A stretch of 64,000 nucleotides of DNA from Burkholderiaceae bacterium (GTDB lineage: Bacteria > Pseudomonadota > Gammaproteobacteria > Burkholderiales > Burkholderiaceae_C). Made by a program: the position numbers and the translations under genes. The stretch is from contig JACKLJ010000003.1 of assembly GCA_024235955.1 (NCBI GenBank), positions 395,201 to 459,200 on the forward strand, read 5' to 3'. This document shows positions 16,384 to 25,549 of the stretch, in pieces. The notes beneath the pieces were generated by a model. The model was not told the origin of the DNA, did no database searches, and saw only the letters and a program-made list of their open reading frames with translations. Position 1 is the first letter of the stretch, and the number at the start of each line of letters is the position of its first letter.

Positions 16384-16440
16384 CTACTATTTGAATAGCT
16401 GCCTGCGCCCGCCAGAATTGGGCTGGAGGCTTATTTGGCT
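16381..16440 (+). repeat. Dispersed palindromic repeat copy between dtd and ybeY
   Basis: Begins TAGCTACTATTTGAATAGCTGC, then CTGCGCCCG, loop, GGGCTGGAGGC and a T-rich end. It sits between convergent genes and could act as a shared terminator. Confidence 0.85.
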
Positions 16441-16445
16441 TTGAA

Positions 16446-16913
16446 TCAGCTCTGGTAGGGGTTGGCCAGGCCCAGACCCGCCAGCACACGCGCTTCCTGG
16501 GCTTCCATCGCCTCGGCGTCGGCCTCGCTGGTCTCGTGGTCCCAGCCCTGGGCGTGCAGCGCGCCGTGCACCAGCAGGTGGGCGTAATGCTCGGCCAGCG
16601 GTTTGCCCAGCTCGGCGGCCTCACGCGCGATCACGGGCGCGCACAGCACCAGATCGGCCGCCACCACCGGCGCGCCCTGGTAGTCGAAGGTGAGCACGTT
16701 GGTGGCGTAGTCCTTGTGGCGGAAATCGCGGTTGATCTGGCGGCCTTCGGCTTCGCCCACCACGCGCACGGCCAGCTCGGCCGCCTGCACGTCGTCGCCC
16801 AGCGCGGCACGCAGCCAGCGCGCCACGCGGTGCCGCGGCAGCGCCGCGCGGTGCTCGGCCACGCCGTCGAACCGGGCGAACTGCAGCGACAGTGAGAGCG
16901 GTGGGCGGGGCAT
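16446..16913 (-). CDS. ybeY: Endoribonuclease YbeY
   Basis: A 155-residue zinc endoribonuclease needed for 16S rRNA 3'-end maturation and ribosome quality control. The metal motif reads HGALHAQGWDHE, matching HGxLHLxGYDH. The start at ATG 16913 (MPRPPLSLSLQFARF) gives the usual length; longer readings to 16982 add unconserved residues. It normally sits directly beside the PhoH ATPase gene. Here the two minus-strand genes are separated by an opposite-strand TAXI-like gene. Confidence 0.93.
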   Translation of the reverse strand: MPRPPLSLSLQFARFDGVAEHRAALPRHRVARWLRAALGDDVQAAELAVRVVGEAEGRQINRDFRHKDYATNVLTFDYQGAPVVAADLVLCAPVIAREAAELGKPLAEHYAHLLVHGALHAQGWDHETSEADAEAMEAQEARVLAGLGLANPYQS

Positions 16914-17033
16914 GGGCAGACGTGGCGGCCAGAAGTGCCCGATTATCCGCGGCCCGCCAGATCGGCAGGGCTTCGCCGGCACGAGCGGCTTGCGTCACAA
17001 TGGGTTGAACTCCTCTGCCGTACCGCTGCTGCC

Positions 17034-18356
17034 ATGCGCCCGACATCCGTCATCGCCATCGTGGGCTTTGTGCTGCTGGGCCTGCTCGCGGTGGCGCTGG
17101 CGGTGATGCAGATGCCTGCGCGGCTGCGGGTGGCCGTGGGCCCGGAAGAGTTCGACCATGCGCGCCTGATGGCCGCGTTCGCCCGCAAGCTCAATGCCGA
17201 CCGCGCCCCGGTGCGCCTGACCCTGATCCGCAAGCCCGACTTCGCGGCCCAGGCCGCCGCGGTGGACAGCGGCGAGGCCGACCTGGCCGTCGTCCGCAGC
17301 GACCTGATGCCGCGCCATGCGCTCACCGTGGCCGTGCTGCACGAGCTGCCGGTTGTGTTCGCCGTGACCGGCAATGCGCGCGTGCGCGACGTGGCCGACC
17401 TGGCGGGCAAGCGCGTCGGCGTGCTGCGCGGCAGCGCGGAGAACCTGGCGCTGCTGGACACCGTGCTCAAGCAGGCGGGCGTGGAGCGCGAGCGGGTCGA
17501 GCGCCTGCCGCTGGCGCCCGAGCACCTGGCCACGCAGCTTGCCGAGCGCCCTGTGGACGTGGTCATGCCCATCAGCCCCATGCTGGGCGCCGCGCGTGAC
17601 CGCAACGAGCAGGTGCTGCACAAGGGAGCACGCGGCGTGCCGGTGTTCGGCGTGGGCGAGGCCGAGGCGATCGCGCGGCGCGATCCTTCGCTGGCGGTGA
17701 TCGAGGTGCCGCGCGGCGCGCTGCTGTCCTGGCCGCCGGTGCCGCGCGAGCCGCTGACCACGCTGGCCGTGACGCACCGGCTGGTGGCGCGCACCGAACT
17801 CAGCTCGCAGGTGGTGGCCGACGTGACGCGGCTGCTGTTCACCAGCCGGGTGGCGATCGCCGACGACGTGCCTTCGGCCAAGGCGATCCACGCGCCGCAG
17901 ACGGACACCGGCGAGGCGCTGGGCGCCGCGCTGCCGCTGCACCCCGGTGCCGCGGCCTACCTGTCGGGCGACCAGCAGACCTTCTTCGACCGTTACGGCG
18001 ACCTGTTCTACATCGGCGGCATGCTGGTGACGACGCTGTTCTCCGGCGTCGGCGCGCTGCTGAGTTTTCTGCTGGCACGCCAGCGCCGCAACGCCGCGCA
18101 GTTCACGCGCCAGCTGCTGGACCTGCTGGCCCGGGCGCGCCGCGCGCCCGACCAGGCGGAGCTGCAGGCGGTGGAAAAGGACGCTGACGAATTGCTCGCG
18201 CTGGCCTTCCGCCGCGTGTCCAGCGGCGCCATCGGCAGCGAGCAGTTCGACACCTTCGCCACCGTCAACGACAGCGTGCACCAGGCCATCGCACGGCGGG
18301 CGCGCCAGCTGCAGCACCAAGTGGCCGCCACCGGCACGGAGGGGGCGGATTCATGA
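17034..18356 (+). CDS. TAXI-family solute-binding protein, membrane-anchored
   Basis: A 440-residue protein with a TAXI/periplasmic-binding-like domain (about 30-300) held in the membrane at both ends. The N-terminal anchor is VIAIVGFVLLGLLAVALAVM. A second membrane segment at about residues 320-350 (YIGGMLVTTLFSGVGALLSF) is followed by a coiled, charged cytosolic tail. Classic TAXI proteins are free periplasmic receptors for TRAP transporters; no TRAP permease is nearby and the C-terminal anchor suggests a sensory or scaffold role instead. The start is ATG 17034; upstream in-frame codons to 16935 run into the ybeY promoter region. Its stop overlaps the edge of a dispersed repeat. Confidence 0.75.
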   Translation: MRPTSVIAIVGFVLLGLLAVALAVMQMPARLRVAVGPEEFDHARLMAAFARKLNADRAPVRLTLIRKPDFAAQAAAVDSGEADLAVVRSDLMPRHALTVAVLHELPVVFAVTGNARVRDVADLAGKRVGVLRGSAENLALLDTVLKQAGVERERVERLPLAPEHLATQLAERPVDVVMPISPMLGAARDRNEQVLHKGARGVPVFGVGEAEAIARRDPSLAVIEVPRGALLSWPPVPREPLTTLAVTHRLVARTELSSQVVADVTRLLFTSRVAIADDVPSAKAIHAPQTDTGEALGAALPLHPGAAAYLSGDQQTFFDRYGDLFYIGGMLVTTLFSGVGALLSFLLARQRRNAAQFTRQLLDLLARARRAPDQAELQAVEKDADELLALAFRRVSSGAIGSEQFDTFATVNDSVHQAIARRARQLQHQVAATGTEGADS

Positions 18357-18405
18357 TCGAATCGGCCTCCACCCCTTTCGTGACGGCCGCAGACAGCTAT
18401 TGAAA
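18356..18405 (-). repeat. Dispersed palindromic repeat copy
   Basis: Read on the minus strand: TTTCAATAGCTGTCTGCGG, CCGTCACGAAAGG loop region, GGTGGAGGCC. It begins at the last base of the TAXI gene stop and ends 9 bp from the phoH stop, between convergent genes. Confidence 0.8.
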
Positions 18406-18413
18406 GAGGAGCG

Positions 18414-19379
18414 TCAGGCGGCCTTGCCGGCGCCGGCCCGCACCGTGCGCCCGGCGGCGTCGTAGGCATCGACGATGCGCGCCACCAGCGGGTGGCGCAC
18501 CACGTCGGCGCTGGTGAAGCGGGTGAAGGCGATGCCCGGCACGCGCTTGAGCACGCGCTCGGCGTCGATCAGGCCGCTGGTCGTGCCCTTGGGCAGGTCG
18601 ATCTGGCTCACGTCGCCGGTGATCACCGCGCGCGCGCCGAAGCCGATGCGGGTGAGAAACATCTTCATCTGCTCGGGCGTGGTGTTCTGCGCTTCGTCGA
18701 GGATCACGAAGGCGTGGTTCAGCGTGCGCCCGCGCATGAAGGCCAGCGGCGCGATCTCGAGCTGGTTGCGCTCGAAGGCCTTGGCCACGCGGTCGAAACC
18801 CATCAGGTCGTACAGCGCGTCATAAAGCGGGCGCAGGTATGGGTCCACCTTCTGCGTCAGGTCGCCGGGCAGGAAGCCCAGCCGCTCGCCGGCCTCCACC
18901 GCCGGCCGTGTGAGCACGATGCGCTGCACGCTCTGGCGCTCCAGCGCGTCCACCGCGCAAGCCACCGCCAGGTAGGTCTTGCCGGTGCCGGCCGGGCCGA
19001 TGCCGAAGGTGATGTCGTGGCCGGCGATGTTTTCCAGGTACACGGTCTGCCCCGGCGTGCGCGCCTTCAGGCTGCCGCGCTGCGTATGAAGCACCAGGGC
19101 GCCGTCGCTGCCTTCGGCCAGCGGCGCGCCGTCGCCGGCCAGCATCAGCTGCACGGTGTCGGGTGCGATCGGGCGGCCGGCCAGTTCGTACAGGGCCTGC
19201 AGGATGTCCAGCGCGCGCTCGGCGGCTTTCTTGGGGCCTTCGATGCGGAAGTGCTCGCCGCGGTGGCCGATGCGCACCCCCAGGCTCATGCCGATGGCAC
19301 TCAGGTGCTCGTCGAGCGGCCCGCAGAGGTTGGCCAGGCGCTGGTTGTGCGGCGGGTTGAAGGCATGACGGACAATCAC
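18414..19379 (-). CDS. ybeZ: PhoH-like ATPase (YbeZ)
   Basis: A 321-residue PhoH/YbeZ P-loop ATPase, linked with YbeY in ribosome-associated RNA metabolism and cold or heat response. Walker A is GPAGTGKT; Walker B/DEAQ-like is VILDEAQNTT. The start is placed at GTG 19379, giving the N-terminus VIVRHAFNPPHNQRL, which matches the usual MxxRHTF beginning of this family in Burkholderiales. A TTG at 19433 would add 18 unconserved residues and overlap the divergent kinase gene. The Glu/Asp and Arg finger regions are intact. Confidence 0.9.
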   Translation of the reverse strand: MIVRHAFNPPHNQRLANLCGPLDEHLSAIGMSLGVRIGHRGEHFRIEGPKKAAERALDILQALYELAGRPIAPDTVQLMLAGDGAPLAEGSDGALVLHTQRGSLKARTPGQTVYLENIAGHDITFGIGPAGTGKTYLAVACAVDALERQSVQRIVLTRPAVEAGERLGFLPGDLTQKVDPYLRPLYDALYDLMGFDRVAKAFERNQLEIAPLAFMRGRTLNHAFVILDEAQNTTPEQMKMFLTRIGFGARAVITGDVSQIDLPKGTTSGLIDAERVLKRVPGIAFTRFTSADVVRHPLVARIVDAYDAAGRTVRAGAGKAA

Positions 19380-19419
19380 GTTGCCATTGTGGCGGATTTC
19401 AACGGCCGATCCGGACGAC

Positions 19420-21774
19420 GTGCTGAGCGACAACCTCTATCCCCCCATCCCTGACGCGGTCGATTCCGCGCTGCTCAGCACGCGGCCGGGGCTGGCCGAT
19501 GGCGGCCCGGGGGCGCAGCGGCCGCTGTTGTTCGTTGAACAGCACGCAGTGCTGATGGCGGTCGCGGTGGCGCTGCTGGCGGCGCTGCTGAGCGTGGTGC
19601 TGGCGGTGCGCCAACCCTGGCTGGGGTTGACGCTGACGATGGACCCGCTCGCGTCCGAACCGACGGTGTTGCGCGTGGCCAGCGTCGCGCCGGCGTCGCC
19701 GGCGGCGCTGGCAGGCATCGCGCCGGGCGACCAGGTGCTGGCCATCGGCGGTGCAGGCGGTGTTTTGCGACCTGTCAGCGCGCGCGACGTGATGTTCAGC
19801 GAAGCCGCCCTGCACGACTATGCCCAATGGGAGACGTTCTTCGCCGCCCAGCGGCAACTGGCTCGATGGCAGAGCGGCGTCGCCATGCAATGGCAGATGC
19901 GCGTGGCCACGGGCGGCCAGCGCATCGCCACGCTCGCGCCCGCGCCCATTCGCCCGGTGGGCAGCCTGCCGGCGGCGTTCTGGCTGGTCGTGCTGGCGGG
20001 TGCCCTGGCGATGGTGCTGCCGGCCTGGGCGGTGCGCGCCACCGGGATGCGCGCGGCCACGGCGTGCCTTCTGCTGTCGGGCCTGGGGTGGCTGGTGGCG
20101 ACCGTGGGCGCCAGCGTCATTTCCCAGCCGGTGCGCGAACTGGCCATGGAGCCGGAGCTGTTCGCCGTGCTGTCGATGGCCAAGCGCGGCGGGTCGGTGC
20201 TGTTCATGCTGGGTCTGGTGGGGCTGATGATGTTCTATCCCACCCGCATTGCGTCGTGGCACGCCATGGTGGTGGCAACGGCGGTCGCCGTGGCGTGGAT
20301 GGTGGCGGCCTTCGCCCAGTGGCTGCCCACCCCGTCCATGGGCCGGCCGCTGCTCCTGGCGGTCGGCATGCTGGTGTGGCTGGTCCTGGCCGTGCGGCAG
20401 TGGCAACGCTCGGCCGGCGAAGCCCGCGACCGCGCGGCCCTGCGCTGGGTGGGCCTGTCGTTCTTGGTGGGGGCGGTCCTCTTCCTCAGCGTGGACCTCG
20501 TGCCCTGGTTCAAGGGACGTTCCGAGCTGCTGCCGCCAGCCTGGACCTTCGTACTCTGCTCGCTGCTGTTCGCGAGCGTGGTGCTGGCGGTGCGGCGCTA
20601 CCGGCTGTTCGACTACGACGTCTGGTCGCGCCATCTGCTGATCTCGCTGCTGACGGTGATCACGCTGGTGGGGCTGGACCTGCTGCTGCTGAACCTGCTG
20701 CCGCTGAACAACTGGCAGGGCCTGGGCATCAGCCTGGCGATTGGTGCTGGCCTCTACCTGCCGCTGCGGCAATGGATGTGGAACCGCTGGTTCGGCCGCA
20801 GCCAGCCCAATCTGCGCAATGCCACGGCGGTGCTGCTGACCATCGGCATGGTGCCGTCTTCCGACCGGCTGGCGCTGTGGCGCCGGCTGCTGGTGGAGCT
20901 GTTCAACACCGGACGCTTCGAAGTGATGGACGGCACCGATCCGCCCACGCCCGAGGCGGCTTCTCACGTGGTCCTGCTGGGCGACGGCGCGGCCATGTGG
21001 TTGCCGGAGACCGGTGATTTGCCGGCCGTGGTGCTGCAGCGGCGTGACCAGGGCCGGCGCCTGTTCACCAGCACCGACCGCCGCATGGCCGAGCGCCTGT
21101 GCGTGCTGATCGGCCAGCTGATCCAGAGCGGCGAAGCCTACCGGCGCGGCGTGAGCGAGGAGCGCGAGCGTATCGCCGACGACCTGCACGACGATCTCGG
21201 CGCCACGCTGCTGGCGGTGGTGCATGTGGCATCGCAGCCCGGTGGATCCCCGGCCGTGGCGGCGGCGGCGCGCCAGGCACTGGACGAGATGCGTTCGGCC
21301 GTGCGCAACATGAAGGCGCGTCCGGCACCGGTGGAAGAGATGGTGGCCGACTGGCGTTCAGACACCGTCTCGCGGCTCAACGGGGCCGGCATCGAGGCCG
21401 ACTGGGATGCCCAGGTCAGCCGGCCCGAGGCGCTGGTGCCTCCGCGCACCGTGCACCAGCTCACCCGCGTGCTGCGCGAAGCCATTTCCAACGTGATGCG
21501 GCACAGCGGTGCCTCGCGCTGCGCCGTGCATGTGAACGTGGGGCAGGGCGACATCCAGCTGGAAGTGGAAGACAACGGCGTCGGCATCGACTGGAACTCG
21601 GACGCCACACGCCGCGGCCAGGGCCTGGCCAACATCGAGCGCCGCGTGCGCCGGCTGGGCGGCATGCACCGCTTCATGCAGGGGCCGATGGGCGGTACCT
21701 TGCTGATGGTGCGGGTGCCGTTCGAGGCGTTCAGCTCGGTACCCGGCGACATAGTCAAGGACATCACCAAATAG
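19420..21774 (+). CDS. NarL-type sensor histidine kinase with PDZ-like input domain
   Basis: A 784-residue membrane histidine kinase. In order: one membrane helix, a periplasmic PDZ-like segment (SVAPASPAALAGIAPGDQVLAIGG), about eight to nine further membrane helices, a cytosolic linker that may be a degenerate GAF domain, a HisKA_3 dimerisation helix with the phospho-accepting His in DDLHDDLGATLL (about residue 590), and a HATPase domain with N-box REAISNVMRHSG and G-box DNGVGID. The start is uncertain: GTG 19420 (LSDNLYPP) is preferred, with TTG codons at 19381 and 19387 upstream. The cognate response regulator gene begins about 60 bp after the stop. The stimulus is unknown; a PDZ module suggests sensing of peptide C-termini. 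Confidence 0.88.
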   Translation: MLSDNLYPPIPDAVDSALLSTRPGLADGGPGAQRPLLFVEQHAVLMAVAVALLAALLSVVLAVRQPWLGLTLTMDPLASEPTVLRVASVAPASPAALAGIAPGDQVLAIGGAGGVLRPVSARDVMFSEAALHDYAQWETFFAAQRQLARWQSGVAMQWQMRVATGGQRIATLAPAPIRPVGSLPAAFWLVVLAGALAMVLPAWAVRATGMRAATACLLLSGLGWLVATVGASVISQPVRELAMEPELFAVLSMAKRGGSVLFMLGLVGLMMFYPTRIASWHAMVVATAVAVAWMVAAFAQWLPTPSMGRPLLLAVGMLVWLVLAVRQWQRSAGEARDRAALRWVGLSFLVGAVLFLSVDLVPWFKGRSELLPPAWTFVLCSLLFASVVLAVRRYRLFDYDVWSRHLLISLLTVITLVGLDLLLLNLLPLNNWQGLGISLAIGAGLYLPLRQWMWNRWFGRSQPNLRNATAVLLTIGMVPSSDRLALWRRLLVELFNTGRFEVMDGTDPPTPEAASHVVLLGDGAAMWLPETGDLPAVVLQRRDQGRRLFTSTDRRMAERLCVLIGQLIQSGEAYRRGVSEERERIADDLHDDLGATLLAVVHVASQPGGSPAVAAAARQALDEMRSAVRNMKARPAPVEEMVADWRSDTVSRLNGAGIEADWDAQVSRPEALVPPRTVHQLTRVLREAISNVMRHSGASRCAVHVNVGQGDIQLEVEDNGVGIDWNSDATRRGQGLANIERRVRRLGGMHRFMQGPMGGTLLMVRVPFEAFSSVPGDIVKDITK

Positions 21775-21834
21775 TTCATGTTTCCCTCCGACACACTCGC
21801 GACCCGGCGCCTGGCTGCGGCTAGCATGGGTTCC

Positions 21835-22494
21835 ATGAGCACCACCCTGATCGTCGAGGATTTGCCGGACATCCGCGAATGGCTGGGCGAGGTCGCGCGC
21901 GCGGCTCTGCCGGGCACGTCGGTGGTGGCCGTGGGGCGCTGCGACGAGGGCGTGGCGGTGGCCACGCGCCAGCCCTTCGACTACGCGCTGGTTGACCTGG
22001 GCCTGCCCGATGGCTCGGGCACCACCGTGATCCAGACGCTGCGCACCCACCAACCCAACACCATCGTGGTGGTCATGACCATCCACGACGACGACGACCA
22101 CCTGTTCCCCGCGCTGCAGGCCGGCGCCTTCGGCTACCTGCTGAAGGACCAGCCGCGCGAGATCGTGATCGCGCAGCTGCGGCGCATCACCGAAGGCGAG
22201 CCGCCGCTGTCCTCGCCGGTGGCGCGCCGGGTGCTGAACTACTTCATCGCCGGTGGGCCGCGCCAGTTCGGTGCCGAGCGCTTCGATCCCGACGCGGTGC
22301 AGCTCACTGCCCGCGAGACCGAGATCCTGCAACGCGTGGCCAAGGGCTTCACGCTGCCGGAGATCGCCACGCAGATCGGCCTGTCGCGCCACACCGTCGC
22401 CGACTACGTGAAGCAGATCTACCGCAAGCTCAACGTCTCCTCACGCGCCGAGGCCGCGCTGGAAGCCGCGCGCCGCGGTCTCGTGCGGCCCTGA
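21835..22494 (+). CDS. LuxR/NarL-family response regulator
   Basis: A 219-residue two-component response regulator. The receiver domain has the phospho-acceptor D54 in ALVDLGLPDGSG, with switch Thr and Lys in VVMTIHDD and YLLKDQP. The C-terminal LuxR-type HTH reads LTARETEILQRVAKGF, with the recognition helix around SRHTVADYVKQIYRKLNV. The start at ATG 21835 (MSTTLIVEDLPD) is chosen because receiver domains begin just before the acidic IVED motif. An upstream ATG at 21778 would add 19 unconserved residues. It is paired with the upstream kinase. Confidence 0.93.
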   Translation: MSTTLIVEDLPDIREWLGEVARAALPGTSVVAVGRCDEGVAVATRQPFDYALVDLGLPDGSGTTVIQTLRTHQPNTIVVVMTIHDDDDHLFPALQAGAFGYLLKDQPREIVIAQLRRITEGEPPLSSPVARRVLNYFIAGGPRQFGAERFDPDAVQLTARETEILQRVAKGFTLPEIATQIGLSRHTVADYVKQIYRKLNVSSRAEAALEAARRGLVRP

Positions 22495-22537
22495 GCGGAG
22501 GCAGGGGAGAGGCCGCGCGACGTCTCTTTCTTGCTCT

Positions 22538-22598
22538 CATGGTGATAGCTGCCAACGCCTGCCCGACAAGGGCTGGAGGGTGATTTATCATCCAATTT
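22538..22598 (+). repeat. Dispersed palindromic repeat copy upstream of ruvA
   Basis: GTGATAGCTGCCAACGCCTGCCCGACAAGGGCTGGAGGGTGATT, in the usual order of left half, loop and GGGCTGGAGG right half. It lies about 50 bp before the ruvA start. Confidence 0.75.
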
Positions 22599-22650
22599 GC
22601 ACCGGACGCACGTTCTGGTGCGGCCCTTCCGTGTTTACCGAAAGCTCCCC

Positions 22651-23223
22651 GTGATCGGACGCCTCAGCGGCCTTCTGGCCGAGAAGAACCCGCCCCTCAT
22701 CCTGCTCGACTGCCACGGCGTCGGCTACGAGGTGTGGGTGCCCATGAGCACCTTCTACAACCTGCCGGCGGTGGGCGACAAGCTGGTGCTGCTCACGCAC
22801 TTCGTGGTGCGCGAGGATGCGCAGATGCTGTATGGCTTCGGCAGCGAGAACGAGCGCGCGGCGTTCCGTGAATTGATCAAGATCAGCGGCATTGGCCCGC
22901 GCATGGCGCTGGCGGTGCTGTCCGGCATGAGCGTGACCGACCTGGCCCAGGCCGTGACCACCCAGGACGCGGCGCGCCTGACCAAAGTGCCGGGCATCGG
23001 CAAGAAGACCGCCGAGCGCCTGTTGCTCGAACTCAAGGGCAAGCTCGGCGCCGAGCTGGGCTCCACCCAGGCGCCCGTGGGCGATGCGCAGGGCGACATC
23101 CAGCAGGCCCTGTTGGCCCTGGGCTACAGCGACAAGGAAGCCGCCGCCGCGCTCAAGGCCCTGCCGGCCGGCGTGGGCGTGAGCGACGGCATCAAGCTGG
23201 CGCTGAAGGCGTTGGCCAACTGA
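22651..23223 (+). CDS. ruvA: Holliday junction helicase subunit RuvA
   Basis: A 190-residue RuvA that binds four-way junctions and loads RuvB. The N-terminal OB domain begins MIGRLSGLLAEKNPPLILLD; the two HhH motifs are seen in ISGIGPRMALAVLSG and VPGIGKKTAERLLLELKGKL; domain III at the C-terminus contacts RuvB (EAAAALKALPAGV). The start is GTG 22651, which gives the canonical N-terminus. An upstream TTG-type reading from 22597 adds 18 residues from the repeat-derived leader. ruvB lies about 3.5 kb downstream instead of directly next to it. Confidence 0.95.
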   Translation: MIGRLSGLLAEKNPPLILLDCHGVGYEVWVPMSTFYNLPAVGDKLVLLTHFVVREDAQMLYGFGSENERAAFRELIKISGIGPRMALAVLSGMSVTDLAQAVTTQDAARLTKVPGIGKKTAERLLLELKGKLGAELGSTQAPVGDAQGDIQQALLALGYSDKEAAAALKALPAGVGVSDGIKLALKALAN

Positions 23224-24155
23224 GTCCGTTGCGCGTGAGGGCCAGTTTCTTCCGCCCCCGGTGCGTCCCCAATGCGGGTGCCTCTTTTGTTCAGCACGCT
23301 TTTGCCATGAGTCATCGTTCCATTGAACCGTCCGCGCCCCGGGCGCCTTTCCGTGCAGTGCTTGCCGCCTGTCTGCTGGGCGCGGCGTTGGCCGGCTGCG
23401 GCGGTGGCGGGGGCGCGGGTGTCGGCCAGACGGAAGGTGTGGCGCCCGCAACACCGCAGCGCCAGATGGGCGCGCTCGAAGGCACCACTGCCCTGGATGA
23501 GCGCCAGGTCCAGATCCGCGAAGTGGCCCAGGCTGTTGCGGACCGTGCGATCCCCCGCGTGATCGCGCTCCCGGCCCTTCCGGAGACTAGGAGCGAGGCG
23601 TTGCCGGTGGCCGGGCCGGGGCAGCCGCAACAGATCGGCTTCAGCCGCAGCGTGGTGTTGGCCGCCGACGCTGGTGCCACGGCGCAGCTGTTGGACTGGA
23701 CCACCGCGGCCGATGGCAGCCGCCGTGCGGCGATCGACGTCAGGTCGCCGGATGCCAGGGGCGTGCGGCTGGGCCTGCGCGTGCAGCAATTGCCCCCGGG
23801 CACCGTGCTCCGGGTGTACGGCCCTGGCGCGCAGCAGATGCTGGAAATCAGTGGTACCGAGGTGCTGCGCAGCATTCAGCGGAACCTCGATGGCGGCGCC
23901 ACCGGCGACGACGCCTACACCTACTGGCTGCCCTCGGTGGACGGCGCCGAGGCCGTGCTGGAGGCAGAACTGGCGCCGGGCGTGAACCCGGCCCTGTTCA
24001 AGGTGGCGCTGCCCCGGGTGGTGCACCTCAAGGTGCTGCCCGGCGACGCGCTGGAAACACCCCAGGCCGCCGGGGCCTGCAACGTCGATGTGATGTGCAC
24101 GGCGGCCCAGGACACCCAGAGCCGGTCCGTGGCGCGCATGAGCTTCGTGGATGGC

Positions 24156-25549
24156 GGGAGTGTCAGGATTTCTGTGTGTGAGGCTGTTGAATCCGTCACT
24201 CAATCGTGAGGCGGCTTGGTGATCTTACTGGCCCGATCTGGTAAATCGGTCCTCGTAGAGGATCGCAAATTGGTTCATCGCTGATTTCCAGTGGTTGGCC
24301 GCCCGCCCCCAGTCCGCGGTGATGTTGCGCAGCGCCAGCCAGATCAGCTTGGTGGCCGCCTCGTCGCTGGGGAAGTGGCCGCGCGTTTTGATGATCTTGC
24401 GCAGCCGTGCGTTCACGCTCTCGATGGCGTTGGTGGTGTAGATCACGCGCCGCACCTCGGGCGGGAAGGCGAAGAACGGGATGACCTTGTCCCAGGCCCG
24501 GCGCCAGGCGCTGACCACGGTCGGGAACCGCTGCCCCCAGGGGCCGGCCGCAAACGCATCCAACTCGGCCTCGGCCGCCTCGGCGCTCACCGCGGTGTAG
24601 ATGGGTTTGATGGCTGCGGCCAGCGCCTTGCGGTCTTTCCATGACGCAAAGTCCAGGCCACCCCGGATCAGGTGCACGATGCAGGTCTGCAGCGTCGTCG
24701 CCGGGAACACTGCGCCCAGCGCCTCTGGCATGCCCTTGAGGCCGTCGGTGACGGCAATCAGGATGTCCTGCACCCCGCGCGTCTTCAGATCGTTGAAGAC
24801 CTTCATCCAGAACTTCGCCCCCTCGGTGTTCTCGATCCAGATTCCCAGGATGTCGCGCGAGCCGTCAGGCAGTACGCCCAGCGCCAGGTAGACGGCCTTG
24901 GAGCGCACCACCGCATCCTCGCGAATCTTGACCCGCAGCGCATCGAAGAACACCACCGGGTACATCGCCTCCAGCGGCCGTGTCTGCCAGGCCGTGACCT
25001 CGCCCATCACCTCATCGGTGACACGGCTGATGAGCTCGGGCGAGACGTCCACCGAGTACATCTCAGCCAGGAAACCCTGGATCTCGCGCACCGTCATGCC
25101 GCGTGCGTACATGGCGATGATCTTGTCGTCGAAACCCGTAAAGCGCCGCTCGTGCTTGCCAATGAGCTGCGGCTCGAAGCTGCCTTCGCGATCGCGTGGG
25201 ACATCGATGCGCAGCGCCCCCACATCGGTCAGTACGGTCTTGGTGCTCTTGCCGTTGCGGTGGTTGGCTGATCCGCCTGTGGGCTTGGCTTGGCCGGGCG
25301 CATAGCCTAGGTGATGACTCATCTCGGCGCCCAGCGCCCGCTCAAGAATTGACTTCTTGAACTGATCGAACAGCCCTTGGACTTGGCCCGGCGTCATGGG
25401 CCCGGTCACCAACTGGTCAAGCAGCTCGGCCGGGATGTGAAATTGCGGCTGTGCCGCCTGGTCCGCCAAAGCGGTGGGTTTGGTCTTGCGTGGCATTCAT
25501 GCTCCTTGTCGACATGCTATGCCTCACACACAAAATTTCTGACAAGCTC
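24156..25549 (-). mobile_element. IS256-family insertion sequence with 8-bp target duplication
   Basis: A 1394-bp element. The 8-bp direct repeat TGGATGGC flanks it at 24148-24155 and 25550-25557. Inside, after 5 bp at each end, the inverted repeats TGTCAGGATTTCTGTGTG and TGTCAGAAATTTTGTGTG continue as TGAGGC; 21 of 24 positions match. An 8-9 bp target duplication and this length are normal for IS256. One transposase fills the element on the strand opposite to the host gene. Sharp ends and an intact transposase suggest a recent insertion. Confidence 0.93.
24225..25496 (-). CDS. IS256-family (Mutator-type) transposase
   Basis: A 423-residue DDE transposase. The catalytic acidic residues lie in VVFFDALRVKIR, VTDGLKGMPEAL and TTNAIESVNARLRK; the C-rich/His motif CIVHLIRGGLDF between the second and third is typical of the family. 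The N-terminal DNA-binding half shows ERALGAEMSHHLGY and RNGKSTKTV. Full length with no frameshift. ATG at 25496, about 50 bp inside the right end of the element. Confidence 0.96.
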   Translation of the reverse strand: MPRKTKPTALADQAAQPQFHIPAELLDQLVTGPMTPGQVQGLFDQFKKSILERALGAEMSHHLGYAPGQAKPTGGSANHRNGKSTKTVLTDVGALRIDVPRDREGSFEPQLIGKHERRFTGFDDKIIAMYARGMTVREIQGFLAEMYSVDVSPELISRVTDEVMGEVTAWQTRPLEAMYPVVFFDALRVKIREDAVVRSKAVYLALGVLPDGSRDILGIWIENTEGAKFWMKVFNDLKTRGVQDILIAVTDGLKGMPEALGAVFPATTLQTCIVHLIRGGLDFASWKDRKALAAAIKPIYTAVSAEAAEAELDAFAAGPWGQRFPTVVSAWRRAWDKVIPFFAFPPEVRRVIYTTNAIESVNARLRKIIKTRGHFPSDEAATKLIWLALRNITADWGRAANHWKSAMNQFAILYEDRFTRSGQ

